A stretch of DNA of 64,000 nucleotides from Ignavibacteria bacterium (GCA_036262055.1 DATAJP010000001.1:310001-374000); one strand, 5' to 3'; shown: positions 43,073-52,794, numbered from the stretch's first letter. The notes: generated from the sequence alone by a model not told the origin. A program made the numbers and translations.

Positions 43073-43222
43073 CTCAAGAGGGGATTTTGTAACTTCGCGG
43101 GAATGACATTAATATTTATCTAATTATAAATATCTATCGGATACAAGTATCTATCGGATAGCAATATCATTTATGATAGAATTTATCCTAAAAAGTTAGA
43201 GAAAAAATGTTTAAATTAATGA
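43073..43222. repeat. Right target duplication and dispersed-type repeat remnants
   Basis: 43073-43080 is the right target duplication. 43093-43107 (CTTCGCGGGAATGAC) matches the right half of the palindrome at 4996-5015. 43132-43158 contains two direct copies of ATCTATCGGATA. No gene is seen before 43223. Confidence 0.6.
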
Positions 43223-43651
43223 ATGCCTGAAAATAAGGTTAATGACCGAAAAATACGAATTTTAATAGGAAAAGTAGGACTTGATGGTCACGACAGGGGC
43301 GCAAAAGTCATTGCAGCTGCGTTCAGAGATGCCGGAATTGAAGTGATTTATGCAGGTTTGCGTCAGACACCGGAATCAATGGTAGAAGCTGCATTGCAGG
43401 AAGACGTTGATGCAATAGGCATCAGCATTCTCAGTGGCGCACATATGACGATTTTTCCTAAAGTAAAGAAGTTAATGGACGATAAAGGTCTTACGGATGT
43501 TCTGCTTTTTGGCGGAGGCATCATACCCGAAACCGACATAGAAGAATTAAAAAAGCTTGGAGTAGGCGAGCTTTTCACACCCGGTACACCCACATACGAA
43601 ACAGTCAATTATGTAAAAGACTGGGTCGGCTCCCATAGGAGGTCTCAATAG
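43223..43651 (+). CDS. Cobalamin-binding subunit of methylmalonyl-CoA-mutase type
   Basis: A 142-aa stand-alone B12-binding (Rossmann-like) domain. The base-off/His-on signature is present as [20 protein letters not shown] (DxHxxG with His at about 22). [15 protein letters not shown] and [14 protein letters not shown] follow, with the C-terminal [20 protein letters not shown]. This is the small subunit or C-terminal domain of methylmalonyl-CoA or isobutyryl-CoA mutase. No large catalytic subunit is beside it, so its partner is encoded elsewhere. The upstream gene is the IS element, so operon context may have been altered by insertion. Confidence 0.9.
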   Translation: MPENKVNDRKIRILIGKVGLDGHDRGAKVIAAAFRDAGIEVIYAGLRQTPESMVEAALQEDVDAIGISILSGAHMTIFPKVKKLMDDKGLTDVLLFGGGIIPETDIEELKKLGVGELFTPGTPTYETVNYVKDWVGSHRRSQ

Positions 43652-43762
43652 CGCGTTTTATACCTTTTTGTTGAAAAAACTTTTAAATTTGTCATATTTT
43701 TTTAAAATTATAATTAGTAAAATTATAGCTTATATAATTTTGCCTAAAAGCTATTTATTTAA

Positions 43763-45172
43763 ATGAATATAGAACCTGTTAAATTCGGAACAGATGGCTG
43801 GCGAGCTGTAATCGCTGAAAATTACACTTTTGCGAATGTTTGCAGAGTTGCGCTTGCAACGGCAAGGACTTTTAAAAATCATCCAAAAATCAAAAACGGC
43901 ATCATAATCGGTTATGATACGAGATTTTTATCAAAGGAATTTGCTCATGCAGCGGCAGAAATGTTCTGTGGAGAGGGAATTAAGACTTACCTGACTTCGA
44001 CATTTGTAACAACTCCGACGATTTCACTTCTTGCAAGAGACAAAAATCATGCTTATGGTGTGATGATAACTGCGTCACATAATCCTGCAATATACAATGG
44101 GTTTAAACTTAAAGATGAGTTTGGGGGTTCGATGAATCCCGATGAGATTGTGAAAGTCGAAGTAGAGTTGAAAAATATTGGAACGGTTCATCCGAAGAAA
44201 TCTGCTGAAGCATATCTGCAAGAAGGGATTTTAGAGTATTATGACGGAAGAAAATATTTTCATGATTATTTAGGAAAGAAAATTGATTTTGGAAAGATAA
44301 AATCAGCGAATATTAACTTAGTTCACGATTCAATGTATGGTGCAGGACAGAACACGGTGAACGCATTTTTGCCGATTACACAACTTCATGCCGAAATAAA
44401 TCCATCATTCGGGAAAAGCGCTCCCGAACCTGTTGAGAAAAATCTTAGCGAAATAATGGAATTAATTAAAAACGGAAAGTATGCTATGGGAATGGTTACC
44501 GATGGTGATGCAGATAGAATTGCAATCATAGATGAGAACGGAAATTTTTTAGATGCGCAGAAAACTTTTGCTTTGCTTCTGAAATATTTGCACGAAACTA
44601 AGAAGCTAACAGGAAAAGTTGTGAGAGGATTTTCGACATCGGATTTAATAGAAAAATATTGCCAGAAGAATGGAATTGAACTGATAACTGTTCCGATTGG
44701 GTTTAAGCATATTTCCAAATTAATGATTGAAGATGATGTATTGATTGGCGCAGAAGAAAGCGGAGGCATCGGGATTAAAGGACATTTACCTGAACGTGAC
44801 GGTGTTTATAACGGATTGCTTTATGCTGAGTTGATTGCAAATACAGGCAAGAGCATCAGCGAGCTTAAAAAAGAAATTGAAAATGAATTTGGAAAATATT
44901 TCTATCAAAGGATAGATGTTCATACTACAAATGAATTGGTGAAAGCAACTCTTGAAAAATGTAAATCATTTAAACCGGGTGATGAGCTTGCGGGAAATAA
45001 GATTATAAACATAAACCCGATGGATGGGTTTAAATTCCAGTTCGAAAACGGCTGGCTGATTGTCAGAGCATCAGGAACCGAACCGCTTTTAAGATTTTAT
45101 TGTGAAACAAAAAACACTGACAAGACATTAGATATATTAAACAGTGCAATTAGTTATTTTAATTTAAAATAA
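43763..45172 (+). CDS. Alpha-D-phosphohexomutase (phosphoglucomutase/phosphomannomutase)
   Basis: Interconverts hexose 1- and 6-phosphates for nucleotide-sugar synthesis. Catalytic phosphoserine loop: MITASHNPAIYNGFKLK (about 98). Metal loop: MVTDGDADRIAIID (about 247). Sugar-binding loop: GAEESGGIGIKGHLPERDG (about 330). Phosphate-binding loop: VRASGTEPLLRFY (about 436). All four domains are present at a standard length of 469 aa. It lies one base from the next gene of the polysaccharide locus, so it probably provides glucose-1-P or mannose-1-P for that pathway. Sugar specificity cannot be settled by reading. Confidence 0.95.
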   Translation: MNIEPVKFGTDGWRAVIAENYTFANVCRVALATARTFKNHPKIKNGIIIGYDTRFLSKEFAHAAAEMFCGEGIKTYLTSTFVTTPTISLLARDKNHAYGVMITASHNPAIYNGFKLKDEFGGSMNPDEIVKVEVELKNIGTVHPKKSAEAYLQEGILEYYDGRKYFHDYLGKKIDFGKIKSANINLVHDSMYGAGQNTVNAFLPITQLHAEINPSFGKSAPEPVEKNLSEIMELIKNGKYAMGMVTDGDADRIAIIDENGNFLDAQKTFALLLKYLHETKKLTGKVVRGFSTSDLIEKYCQKNGIELITVPIGFKHISKLMIEDDVLIGAEESGGIGIKGHLPERDGVYNGLLYAELIANTGKSISELKKEIENEFGKYFYQRIDVHTTNELVKATLEKCKSFKPGDELAGNKIININPMDGFKFQFENGWLIVRASGTEPLLRFYCETKNTDKTLDILNSAISYFNLK

Positions 45173-45173
45173 A

Positions 45174-46886
45174 ATGAAGTCAAATTTTATTAAAACAGTT
45201 TTAATTTTAGTATTAAGTTTATATTCATGTATAGCTTTAGCCCAGAAGGATAATGACCCTTTTGAGAAATTGAAAACTCAGTCTTCTTCAACACCAAGCA
45301 GTAATATGAAAATAAATGCGGATGCTCCGGAATTGTTTGGTTCAATAAGCGATGGCAACGTTCATGATAAGACTGTTCCATTGGAAGGCGCAATAAATCC
45401 ACAGACATATATTGTGGGACCAAATGATTTGTTTAATCTCGGACTGTATGGATTTGTAAATCAACAGGTGCCGATATATGTATCTCCTGAAGGTTCTCTT
45501 ATAATCCCAACTGTGGGAGAAGTTAATGTAAATGGCGTAACGCTTGCCGAGGCAAAATCAAGAGTAGTTGCGGCAGTCAAGAAAAGATATTATTCAAGCG
45601 ATGTTAGTCTTACGCTTACAATGCCCAGGACTTTTCTAGTTAAAGTTACAGGAAGAGTTCAGGGAACATTTGAAGTGCTCCCGACAATGCGGGTTTCCGA
45701 AATTCTTAAAAGATTATATTTTGATACTACTAATGTTTCAAGAGTTTATACTGATAAGATTAATGAGAAAAACAGAGAACAATTTTTAACTCAAATGTCA
45801 TTGAGGAACATTGAGCTTGTAAGAAAGAACGGCACAATTAAAAAAGTTGATATATATAAATTTTTTGTTACAAATAACGATGAGTATAATCCGTTTTTTC
45901 TGGAGGGTGATTTATTAAAAATCCCGAATACCTTGCTTCAGAAAAACTATGTTACGGTTGACGGTGCGGTGCAATTAGCGGGGACGTATGAATATTCTGA
46001 AAATGATGATTTGGAAACAATAATTTCATTAGGCAGAGGATTTGACATAAATGCGGAACCTGACAGCATTTTATTATTCAGACCATATGGCGAAACAAAA
46101 GGTTTTGAAATTATTAATTTATCATATGATGAGGATAAAAATTATAAAATAAATAATTTTGACCGCGTGTTTGTGAAATATAAAACTGATTATCAGAAAA
46201 AAGTTACAGTTCTGGTTCTGGGTGAAGTTGAAAGACCGGGTTATTATCCTATATCATTTAAAAATACTCATTTGAAAGATGTAATTGACATGGCCGGTGG
46301 ATTCACAGAAAATGCATATTTGCCTTTAAGCATTATTTTCAGAAGTTTTGATAAAGAATATACAGAGACCAAGGATACGATGGAGATAAGAATTAATGAA
46401 AGAGCCAATGATGTTATTGTGTCAGAGAAAGATAAAGCTAATTTTTGGAGTGACGTTTTGGCACGAAGAGGCAGAGTAGTGGTTGATTTTGAAAAACTTT
46501 ATGAGCAGAATGATAAATCTCAAAATATAATTTTAGAAGATGGTGATATTGTTTATGTGAATGATAACAAAAACATTGTATATGTATATGGACAGGTACA
46601 GAACGAAGGTTATGTTCCGTTTAAAATAGGTCAGGATGCTGAGTATTATATTAACCGAGCGGGAGGTTTTTCATTAGCCGCTGATGAAGGAAATACAAGA
46701 ATTATAAAATTTAATTCACGCGGTTGGTATAAACCCGGAGATATTGAGATTCAATCGGGTGATTTTATATATGTTCCAAAAGTAAGCCAGACAGAATTTA
46801 AAGATATGGTAAGCATTGTTGCTCAGATAACCGGGGCAGTTGTTGGAATTGTTACAGCATTATTGATTTATTTAAATAACAGGTAA
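45174..46886 (+). CDS. Polysaccharide export protein with repeated SLBB domains (Wza/GfcE-like)
   Basis: An outer-membrane/periplasmic export protein of a capsule or exopolysaccharide pathway, 570 aa. The N-terminus may be a lipoprotein signal (SLYSC, Cys at about 18). The Poly_export domain follows (about 80-160, YIVGPNDLFNLGLYGFVNQ), then several SLBB domains, e.g. YVTVDGAVQLAGTYEYSEND, VLVLGEVERPGYYPISF and VYVYGQVQNEGYVPFKIGQD. It ends with a hydrophobic helix (AQITGAVVGIVTALLIYLNN). Operon position between the phosphohexomutase and Wzz agrees. Confidence 0.9.
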   Translation: MKSNFIKTVLILVLSLYSCIALAQKDNDPFEKLKTQSSSTPSSNMKINADAPELFGSISDGNVHDKTVPLEGAINPQTYIVGPNDLFNLGLYGFVNQQVPIYVSPEGSLIIPTVGEVNVNGVTLAEAKSRVVAAVKKRYYSSDVSLTLTMPRTFLVKVTGRVQGTFEVLPTMRVSEILKRLYFDTTNVSRVYTDKINEKNREQFLTQMSLRNIELVRKNGTIKKVDIYKFFVTNNDEYNPFFLEGDLLKIPNTLLQKNYVTVDGAVQLAGTYEYSENDDLETIISLGRGFDINAEPDSILLFRPYGETKGFEIINLSYDEDKNYKINNFDRVFVKYKTDYQKKVTVLVLGEVERPGYYPISFKNTHLKDVIDMAGGFTENAYLPLSIIFRSFDKEYTETKDTMEIRINERANDVIVSEKDKANFWSDVLARRGRVVVDFEKLYEQNDKSQNIILEDGDIVYVNDNKNIVYVYGQVQNEGYVPFKIGQDAEYYINRAGGFSLAADEGNTRIIKFNSRGWYKPGDIEIQSGDFIYVPKVSQTEFKDMVSIVAQITGAVVGIVTALLIYLNNR

Positions 46887-46903
46887 GTGGCATAGTAAAA
46901 AAG

Positions 46904-48046
46904 ATGGATAAATTAGAAAATAAGTCATTATCATTATTTGAATTAGTAAGAATAATTCGTTTCAATATTAAAAAGATTTTAATAGCTACATTGATTGTGG
47001 GAGTTCTATCTGCTTTTATAGCCTTTTTTGTGCTTATACCCGTATTTTTTTCATCTTCAACTGTTAAATCGACTTCAAAAGGCGGGGGGTTAGGGGCATT
47101 ATTAGGAGGATTGGATGTTGGAAGCGGGTTAGGAGATTTTGTAGAGGGGGGGACGACATCTGCGTCGAAAGAATTAGCACTTTATGAAGATATTTTAACC
47201 AGTAGAAAATGTATTGAAGAAACAATTGTAAAATTTAATTTGAATAGTGAATGGGAATATAAATATATGCAGGACGCTGTGAAAAATTTCAGAGATAATA
47301 TAATGGAACTTGCATCCAATAAGCAATCAGGTGTTATGTTTATAGGTGTTTATGATAAAAAACCTGAACGAGCAAAAGAGATTGTAGATTTTTTAATATA
47401 CCAGCTTAATAAGATGAATGTTGAGCTAAATGTACAAAATGCTAGAAATAACAGGGTATTCATAGAGGAGAGATATTTGCTTAGTAAAAAGGAACTTGAA
47501 CAGGCGGAAGATAGTCTTGAATCCTTTCAAAATATATATGGTGTCGCACCAGATTTAACTATAAGAGCTGCTGTTCAAGGACAAATCCAAATAGAAACAG
47601 AGATTAAATCAGAAGAAGTTAAACTTGATATATTAAAAAAAATCTTGACTCATGATCAACCGGAAATTAAAGCTCAGGAAGAAAAGATAAAAGCGTTATA
47701 TAAACAATTAGAAATTATTAAAAATAGTGAAACAGGGAATAATAATTTAAGTTTAAAAGGCAGCCCAAATGTTGCAATGGATTTCCTTAGGTTGCAAAGA
47801 AATGTTGAGATCCAAACCAAAATTCTCACGTTTATTTTGCCATTGTTTGAACAAGCAAAGATAGAAGAAAACAAAGAAACCCCTTCTGTAATAATAATGG
47901 ATCCTTCATTTCTACCGGAAAAAAAAGCAAAACCTAAGAGAATGACAATTGTACTAGTTTGTATGTTCTTAACTTTTGCATTAATGAGCACTTTTTATAT
48001 AATAAAATATAAATATATTGAGGCAACTAGCGATTCAAAAATATAA
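46904..48046 (+). CDS. Chain-length determinant protein (Wzz-family, GNVR domain)
   Basis: An inner-membrane polysaccharide co-polymerase of 380 aa without a kinase domain. TM1 is at about 22-48 (ILIATLIVGVLSAFIAFFVL), then a Gly-rich insertion (GGGLGALLGGLDVGSGLGD), a long periplasmic coiled coil (about 150-310) and the typical Pro-rich segment before TM2 (PSFLPEKKAKPKR, then MTIVLVCMFLTFALMSTFYI). It controls chain length in the Wzy pathway. The missing BY-kinase domain suggests that any tyrosine kinase is separate or absent. Its 3' end overlaps the next gene by 29 bp. Confidence 0.9.
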   Translation: MDKLENKSLSLFELVRIIRFNIKKILIATLIVGVLSAFIAFFVLIPVFFSSSTVKSTSKGGGLGALLGGLDVGSGLGDFVEGGTTSASKELALYEDILTSRKCIEETIVKFNLNSEWEYKYMQDAVKNFRDNIMELASNKQSGVMFIGVYDKKPERAKEIVDFLIYQLNKMNVELNVQNARNNRVFIEERYLLSKKELEQAEDSLESFQNIYGVAPDLTIRAAVQGQIQIETEIKSEEVKLDILKKILTHDQPEIKAQEEKIKALYKQLEIIKNSETGNNNLSLKGSPNVAMDFLRLQRNVEIQTKILTFILPLFEQAKIEENKETPSVIIMDPSFLPEKKAKPKRMTIVLVCMFLTFALMSTFYIIKYKYIEATSDSKI

Positions 48047-49229
48047 AGACTTGTTTAGTTTTTTAATTTCAAAAATTGAAATAAGTTTTTTTATAGTTTA
48101 TTTCCCAATATTATTTATTGTTGATTCAATTACTTTACATGTAATATATTTTCTTTTTGTCACTATCCTTTTTTTATTAACCAGGTCCACGCAATCTATA
48201 AAATTTAATTTATTCGATTCTTCTCTTTGGTTTTTTTTACTTTTTTGGGGGGTATTTATTTTTACTAAATCAGATTTTGATTATGGATGGAAAAATTATA
48301 CTTATGTAATTTTAGCACCGTTTCTAATCTTTTTTTTAATACAAAATCTTAATTTAAATGAAAAATCTTATTTAAAATTATTTAACTGTATTTTAATTTC
48401 GGGTGCAGTTTTGTCTTTGTTTTCTATTTACGTTTTTTTTGTTTTTGGATTTAATTTGAGACTAAGATATTCCTCTTTGTGGAATCATGTGAATATGGTA
48501 TCCGGTTATTTATTGTTATGTTTTATGATAGGTCTGTCATTTACATTTTATTTGAAAAATAATAAATATAAAATTTTACATATAATATTGTCATTAAGTT
48601 GTTTATTTGGAATTATTTTAACGCAATCACGCGGAGTTTGGCTTTCACTTATAGTTGCCATAATATTAATGTTTATCAACAAGCCCAAGAAATTTATAGT
48701 CTTAAGCGTTTTCTTAGTTCTTATCTTTTTCGCATTCTCAACAATAATTCTGGATAGAGTAAATTCTGTTTTACTGTTTGCTAATGACGTATCTTCTCTC
48801 GGGAGATTACAGGCATGGCTTGCAACTATTATCTTGTTAAAGGAAAATTATTTAACAGGGTATGGTTTCTATACTTTTTCTATATATAAAGATTATGTGT
48901 TTGATTATTATTTCGTTCCAGTGACAAACTCTCATAATACTTTTCTAAATTTATTTTTTGAAATGGGTGTACCTGCTTCTATAATATACTTATCGTTTTA
49001 TTTTAGAAGCATTTATTATTGCATTAGGAATATGTCTAAGAGAATGAAAAAAGATGAAAATATACATATTCTACTGAAAACAATATTGTTATCAATATTG
49101 CCTTTTATAATTGCATTTATGTTTGAGCCATATTTTGGTTTTTATGGACCAATAAATTTAGCATTATGGTTGATGATAGCAATCGCCTTTAAGATCAATA
49201 CTGATATAAAATTAACTAATCAAATTTAA
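48018..49229 (+). CDS. O-antigen ligase/polymerase-like membrane protein (Wzy/WaaL type)
   Basis: A polytopic membrane protein of 403 aa with about 11 hydrophobic segments and one large periplasmic loop near residues 270-320. Typical marks are ILTQSRGVWLSLIVAIILM (the SRG segment with essential Arg) and SHNTFLNLFFEMGVPASII (conserved H-N in the loop). Polymerase and ligase cannot be told apart by sequence; in a locus with Wzx and Wzz, polymerase is likely. The start is TTG at 48018 and overlaps the Wzz gene by 29 bp. No ATG occurs in a suitable place. The region is very A/T-rich. Confidence 0.8.
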   Translation: MRQLAIQKYKDLFSFLISKIEISFFIVYFPILFIVDSITLHVIYFLFVTILFLLTRSTQSIKFNLFDSSLWFFLLFWGVFIFTKSDFDYGWKNYTYVILAPFLIFFLIQNLNLNEKSYLKLFNCILISGAVLSLFSIYVFFVFGFNLRLRYSSLWNHVNMVSGYLLLCFMIGLSFTFYLKNNKYKILHIILSLSCLFGIILTQSRGVWLSLIVAIILMFINKPKKFIVLSVFLVLIFFAFSTIILDRVNSVLLFANDVSSLGRLQAWLATIILLKENYLTGYGFYTFSIYKDYVFDYYFVPVTNSHNTFLNLFFEMGVPASIIYLSFYFRSIYYCIRNMSKRMKKDENIHILLKTILLSILPFIIAFMFEPYFGFYGPINLALWLMIAIAFKINTDIKLTNQI

Positions 49230-49231
49230 GA

Positions 49232-50704
49232 ATTACGTCTTTTCTAAAAGCCACAAGCAAGTTTACATTTGTAACAATTGCAAATAGTATAAATTCCTTT
49301 ATCAGGACAAAACTAATAGCAGTATTTCTGAATGTTGCAGGTGTGGGAATTTATGCTCAATTCCAAACTTTTTATTCATTATTAACATTTGCAACTCCAT
49401 TAGGTTTGCAAAATGGGATAATTAAATGTACATCGGAGATCACCTCTGAAAATGATTCTGAAAAATTAAAATTATTATATTATGATTCCATAAAATTATT
49501 GCTTATTTCCTCCGTATTTTTTTCCATATTTATTTTCTTAATCTCCAGCCAAGTATCAAGTCTTTTATTAAATGATAGTAGCTACTCTCATTACATAATG
49601 TTAATGGCATTTGGAATAATATTTATAAATTTTTATTATTTTTTTGATTCTTTCATTAAGGGTTTAAAGATAATTGATTTATATGTAAAAATTTCAATAA
49701 TTTCTATTTTAGTAACAATTATTTTAAGTATTCCGCTCATAATTTATTATGGATTAATGGGGGCAGTTGCTGCACTATTTTTAACTCCTATTAGCTTTAG
49801 TACCTTTTCAGTGTTTTTTTTAAATCGCCACAAATTAATTCCAAGCCCACATAATCTTTTTTCGCTAAAATTTCAGAATTTTTCTTTAATCAAGCATCTA
49901 TTGTCAATAGGATTTGCATTTATATTAGTAGGTGTAATTAATCAATCATCACTCTTAATAGTTAGAAAATTAACTATAGACAATCTGGGAATTTATTCAA
50001 ACGGATTATTGCAATGTGCTTTTGCTTTTTCAATAAATTATTTTGGGATTATTTTTTCATCTATTTCGGCTTATTTATTTCCTCGTTTTTCAGCATTAAA
50101 TTCAAAAGAATCATGCAATGAATTTATCAATATTAATTATAGAAATGTAATAATTTTGATAACAATTCTATTTTCGATTATATATGTTTTTAAAAATCTT
50201 TTTATAATTATTTTATATTCTAATGATTTTCTGCCTGCGGCTTATCTGTTTAAATTTCAATTTGTTGGAGATTATTTTAAGGCTATAAGCTGGATTTTTG
50301 GGTTATGGCTTATTCCTAGGTTTAAATTGAAATTATATATTATAGCTGAGTTTATTTTTTCAACAATTTTTGTTTTATCTTGTTATGCTTTTTTGGAATT
50401 TTTTTCGAAAGACTTATCGTTAGTATCGGCATCTTACCTCATATCACAAGTAGCATTATGTTCAATTTATTATTTTTTTTATAAAACCGAGAATAAATTT
50501 AAATTTAACAAAGGAAGTTTAATACTGACAATTACTTCGTTATTTTTGATAATATCAGTGATTATTATTACTGATACTTTCAACAATGTAATTTCATATA
50601 TATTTTGTTTTATTCTTTTGTTTGCCTGGATGGTTATTATTTTGAATAAGGAAGAAAAAAACAAAATATATCATTTATTAAAATTAAATAGAAATAAGAA
50701 TTGA
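49232..50704 (+). CDS. Wzx-type polysaccharide flippase, start codon probably ATT
   Basis: An oligosaccharide-lipid flippase of the MATE-like/PST family with 12-14 helices. The first ordinary start (GTG 49343) would cut the conserved N-terminus. In the same frame upstream the sequence reads TSFLKATSKFTFVTIANSIN and SFIRTKLIAVFLNVAGVGIY, the expected first helix of a Wzx protein. The frame is open to 49220, and between there and 49343 the only plausible start is ATT at 49232, 3 bp after the upstream stop. The length from that point is 490 aa, normal for the family. Its stop (TGA) overlaps the TTG of the next gene. Confidence 0.75.
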   Translation: MTSFLKATSKFTFVTIANSINSFIRTKLIAVFLNVAGVGIYAQFQTFYSLLTFATPLGLQNGIIKCTSEITSENDSEKLKLLYYDSIKLLLISSVFFSIFIFLISSQVSSLLLNDSSYSHYIMLMAFGIIFINFYYFFDSFIKGLKIIDLYVKISIISILVTIILSIPLIIYYGLMGAVAALFLTPISFSTFSVFFLNRHKLIPSPHNLFSLKFQNFSLIKHLLSIGFAFILVGVINQSSLLIVRKLTIDNLGIYSNGLLQCAFAFSINYFGIIFSSISAYLFPRFSALNSKESCNEFININYRNVIILITILFSIIYVFKNLFIIILYSNDFLPAAYLFKFQFVGDYFKAISWIFGLWLIPRFKLKLYIIAEFIFSTIFVLSCYAFLEFFSKDLSLVSASYLISQVALCSIYYFFYKTENKFKFNKGSLILTITSLFLIISVIIITDTFNNVISYIFCFILLFAWMVIILNKEEKNKIYHLLKLNRNKN

Positions 50705-51594
50705 TCAGCATAATTCTGACTTCGTTTAATAGAAAAAATTTACTAAAAAAATCTCTTGAAAGTATATTAAATCAATCATATAGAGATATAGAAGTAATCA
50801 TAATTGATAATAATTCCACTGATGGAACAGAAGAAGAGCTTTCAACTTACCGGGACCCCAGAATTAATTTTTTTAATGTAGGAAGTGTAAACAATTTAGG
50901 AAAATCAAGGAATATAGGAATTAGTAAAGCAAAAGGAGATTTAATTGCTTTTTGTGATGATGATGATATTTGGTATCCGGATAAATTAGAGTTTCAATTG
51001 AAATACGTGCATATTACAGGAGTAGTATGCACCGACGTAGATTATGTGGATAAAGATAATGTAATAATAAAAAAATCAATTTTTCCTGATAAAATATCAG
51101 ATTTGATATTTAGTAAAGCTACGTTACTATACCAAAACTTAATAATGGTAACTAGTGTGCTAATAGACAAAGAAATATTATTAAAAGCAGGACAATTTGA
51201 TTCTTTAAGATATTGTGAAGATTATGACTTATGGATGAGAGTTACCGATTTTACAAAAATTATTTTTTTAAATAAAATATCCATGGCAGTTATGGTTCAT
51301 GCTAATAGTTTATCAAGAATTAATCAAAATGCTATCGATATGCGTTATATAATTATTAAGCATCAATTAAAATATATTAAAAGTCCAGATAAAGAATTAA
51401 AAATAGCATCAAAAGCTGGATTAGTAAAAAGCAGATATCAATTATTTAGATTATTAATATCTAATAAAAGGTATTTTGATTCTTTAAAAGAACTTTTTAG
51501 ATTAATTCCGTTTATATCGGATATAAATGTTGCAAAATTTTTTATTAAGGTTCTTTTTTTTAAAGAAAATTTTTTGTTAAAAAAATTGAATTGA
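50701..51594 (+). CDS. Glycosyltransferase family 2
   Basis: A 297-aa GT-A glycosyltransferase: ISIILTSFNRKNLLKKSLES at the N-terminus, VIIIDNNSTDGTEEEL with the UDP-binding Asp, then AFCDDDDIWYPDKLEFQLKY holding the metal-binding DxD-type run, and CEDYDLWMRVTDFTK with the likely base. It adds a sugar to the lipid-linked repeat unit; donor and linkage are unknown. The start is TTG at 50701, overlapping the flippase stop (TTGA). No ATG is nearby that would keep the first strand. The next gene starts 4 bp after its stop. Confidence 0.92.
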   Translation: MISIILTSFNRKNLLKKSLESILNQSYRDIEVIIIDNNSTDGTEEELSTYRDPRINFFNVGSVNNLGKSRNIGISKAKGDLIAFCDDDDIWYPDKLEFQLKYVHITGVVCTDVDYVDKDNVIIKKSIFPDKISDLIFSKATLLYQNLIMVTSVLIDKEILLKAGQFDSLRYCEDYDLWMRVTDFTKIIFLNKISMAVMVHANSLSRINQNAIDMRYIIIKHQLKYIKSPDKELKIASKAGLVKSRYQLFRLLISNKRYFDSLKELFRLIPFISDINVAKFFIKVLFFKENFLLKKLN

Positions 51595-51598
51595 CGTA

Positions 51599-52708
51599 AT
51601 GTTCAAAATTTTATTTGTTGTTGCATCCAGCGATATAAATGGTACGGAAAAAATTGCATTAGAAATTGCTAAAAATCTGAATTCTCAAAAATTTGAAGTG
51701 TATTTTGCAATACCAAGAGAAGGTAGTATTTCCAATGAATTGTACAATACTAATATTAAAGAAATTATTTTTAATGATGATGGAATTAATGTAATAACCT
51801 TTAAAGGCGCACGGAATTTATTTTCTATTATCAAAAAAAATAAATTTGATATTGTGCATTCACATTCAAGTTCAATTCCGGGCTTAGTTTCTAAAATCGC
51901 TAATGTTAATCTTAAAATTGAAACTCGCCACGGTCTTTTTTATTCCGATAATGAACTTGAACATCTTTCAATAAAAAGATTTTTTTTTGAATACACCAAA
52001 AAGTTCTATTTTGATTTAATCACTACTGTATCAGAAAATGATAAAAAAAGATTATCTAAATATTTTAAATATGATGAAGATAAAATGGAAACAATTTATA
52101 ATGGTTTAAATCTAGATGTATTTGAAAGTTACAAAAAGCATTATAATTCAAATGCTTCAGAAGATCTTTTGATAGGGAATGTAGGAAGATTGTCATATCA
52201 AAAAAATCATAAATTGCTTCTAAATGTGTTTTCAAAATTAATAAGTAAATTCCCGAATTTAAGATTGCAAATTATTGGAGACGGAGAATTAAAAAATGAT
52301 TTATTAAAACAAATTGAAGAATTAAACTTAAAGGGTAAGGTTGAACTTATCCCATATCAAAAAAATATTTATGAATATATTTCAAAATTTGATTTAATGG
52401 TAATGACTTCAAGATATGAGGGTGTTCCGCTAGTGATACTTGAGGCAATGGCTATTGGTGTCACTGTAGTTTCATCGGATGTTGGAGGGGTCAATGAAAT
52501 TATTAAAGACGGTAGAACAGGCATTTTAATAAATTCTTTTTATGATGATGATTTTGTAAAAAAGATTTCTGAATTAATTAATAGTTTTGAAAAAATTAAA
52601 GAAATCTCATTTAATGCATCAAAGGAAATTCAAAACTTTTCAGTTGAAAACATGGTTAAGAATTATGAAGACTTGTATTTGAGGCATTTAAATAAATTAT
52701 TTTATTAA
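51599..52708 (+). CDS. Glycosyltransferase family 4
   Basis: A retaining GT-B glycosyltransferase of 369 aa. N-terminal domain: ILFVVASSDINGTEKIALEI and HSHSSSIPGLVSKIA. C-terminal domain: LIGNVGRLSYQKNHKLLLNV (about 191), LRLQIIGDGELKNDL and the nucleotide-sugar motif MTSRYEGVPLVILEAMAIGV (about 270) with the conserved E-x7-E. TVVSSDVGGVNEIIKDGRTG follows. Last gene of the polysaccharide run, with an ordinary ATG. It is followed by a gap that contains the tRNA remnant. Confidence 0.93.
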   Translation: MFKILFVVASSDINGTEKIALEIAKNLNSQKFEVYFAIPREGSISNELYNTNIKEIIFNDDGINVITFKGARNLFSIIKKNKFDIVHSHSSSIPGLVSKIANVNLKIETRHGLFYSDNELEHLSIKRFFFEYTKKFYFDLITTVSENDKKRLSKYFKYDEDKMETIYNGLNLDVFESYKKHYNSNASEDLLIGNVGRLSYQKNHKLLLNVFSKLISKFPNLRLQIIGDGELKNDLLKQIEELNLKGKVELIPYQKNIYEYISKFDLMVMTSRYEGVPLVILEAMAIGVTVVSSDVGGVNEIIKDGRTGILINSFYDDDFVKKISELINSFEKIKEISFNASKEIQNFSVENMVKNYEDLYLRHLNKLFY

Positions 52709-52755
52709 TTTTCCATTTAAAAGAATCCTCAAAATTTAGTAAATAATACATTCTG

Positions 52756-52794
52756 CCGGAGTAGCTCAGCTTGTCAGAGCTTCGGAATCATAAA
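52756..52794 (+). pseudogene. 5' half of a tRNA-Met(CAT) gene
   Basis: The sequence folds as the first 38 positions of a tRNA: acceptor strand GCCGGAG, T8-A9 (TA), D stem GCTC / GAGC with loop AGCTTGTCA, position 26 T, anticodon-stem strand TCGGA and loop ATCATAA with anticodon CAT. The matching TCCGA strand, variable loop, T arm and CTCCGGC acceptor strand are missing. The break is at the end of the anticodon loop (AACTACC follows). I searched to 53305 and found no 3' half, so this is a remnant and not an intron-split gene. Confidence 0.75.
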
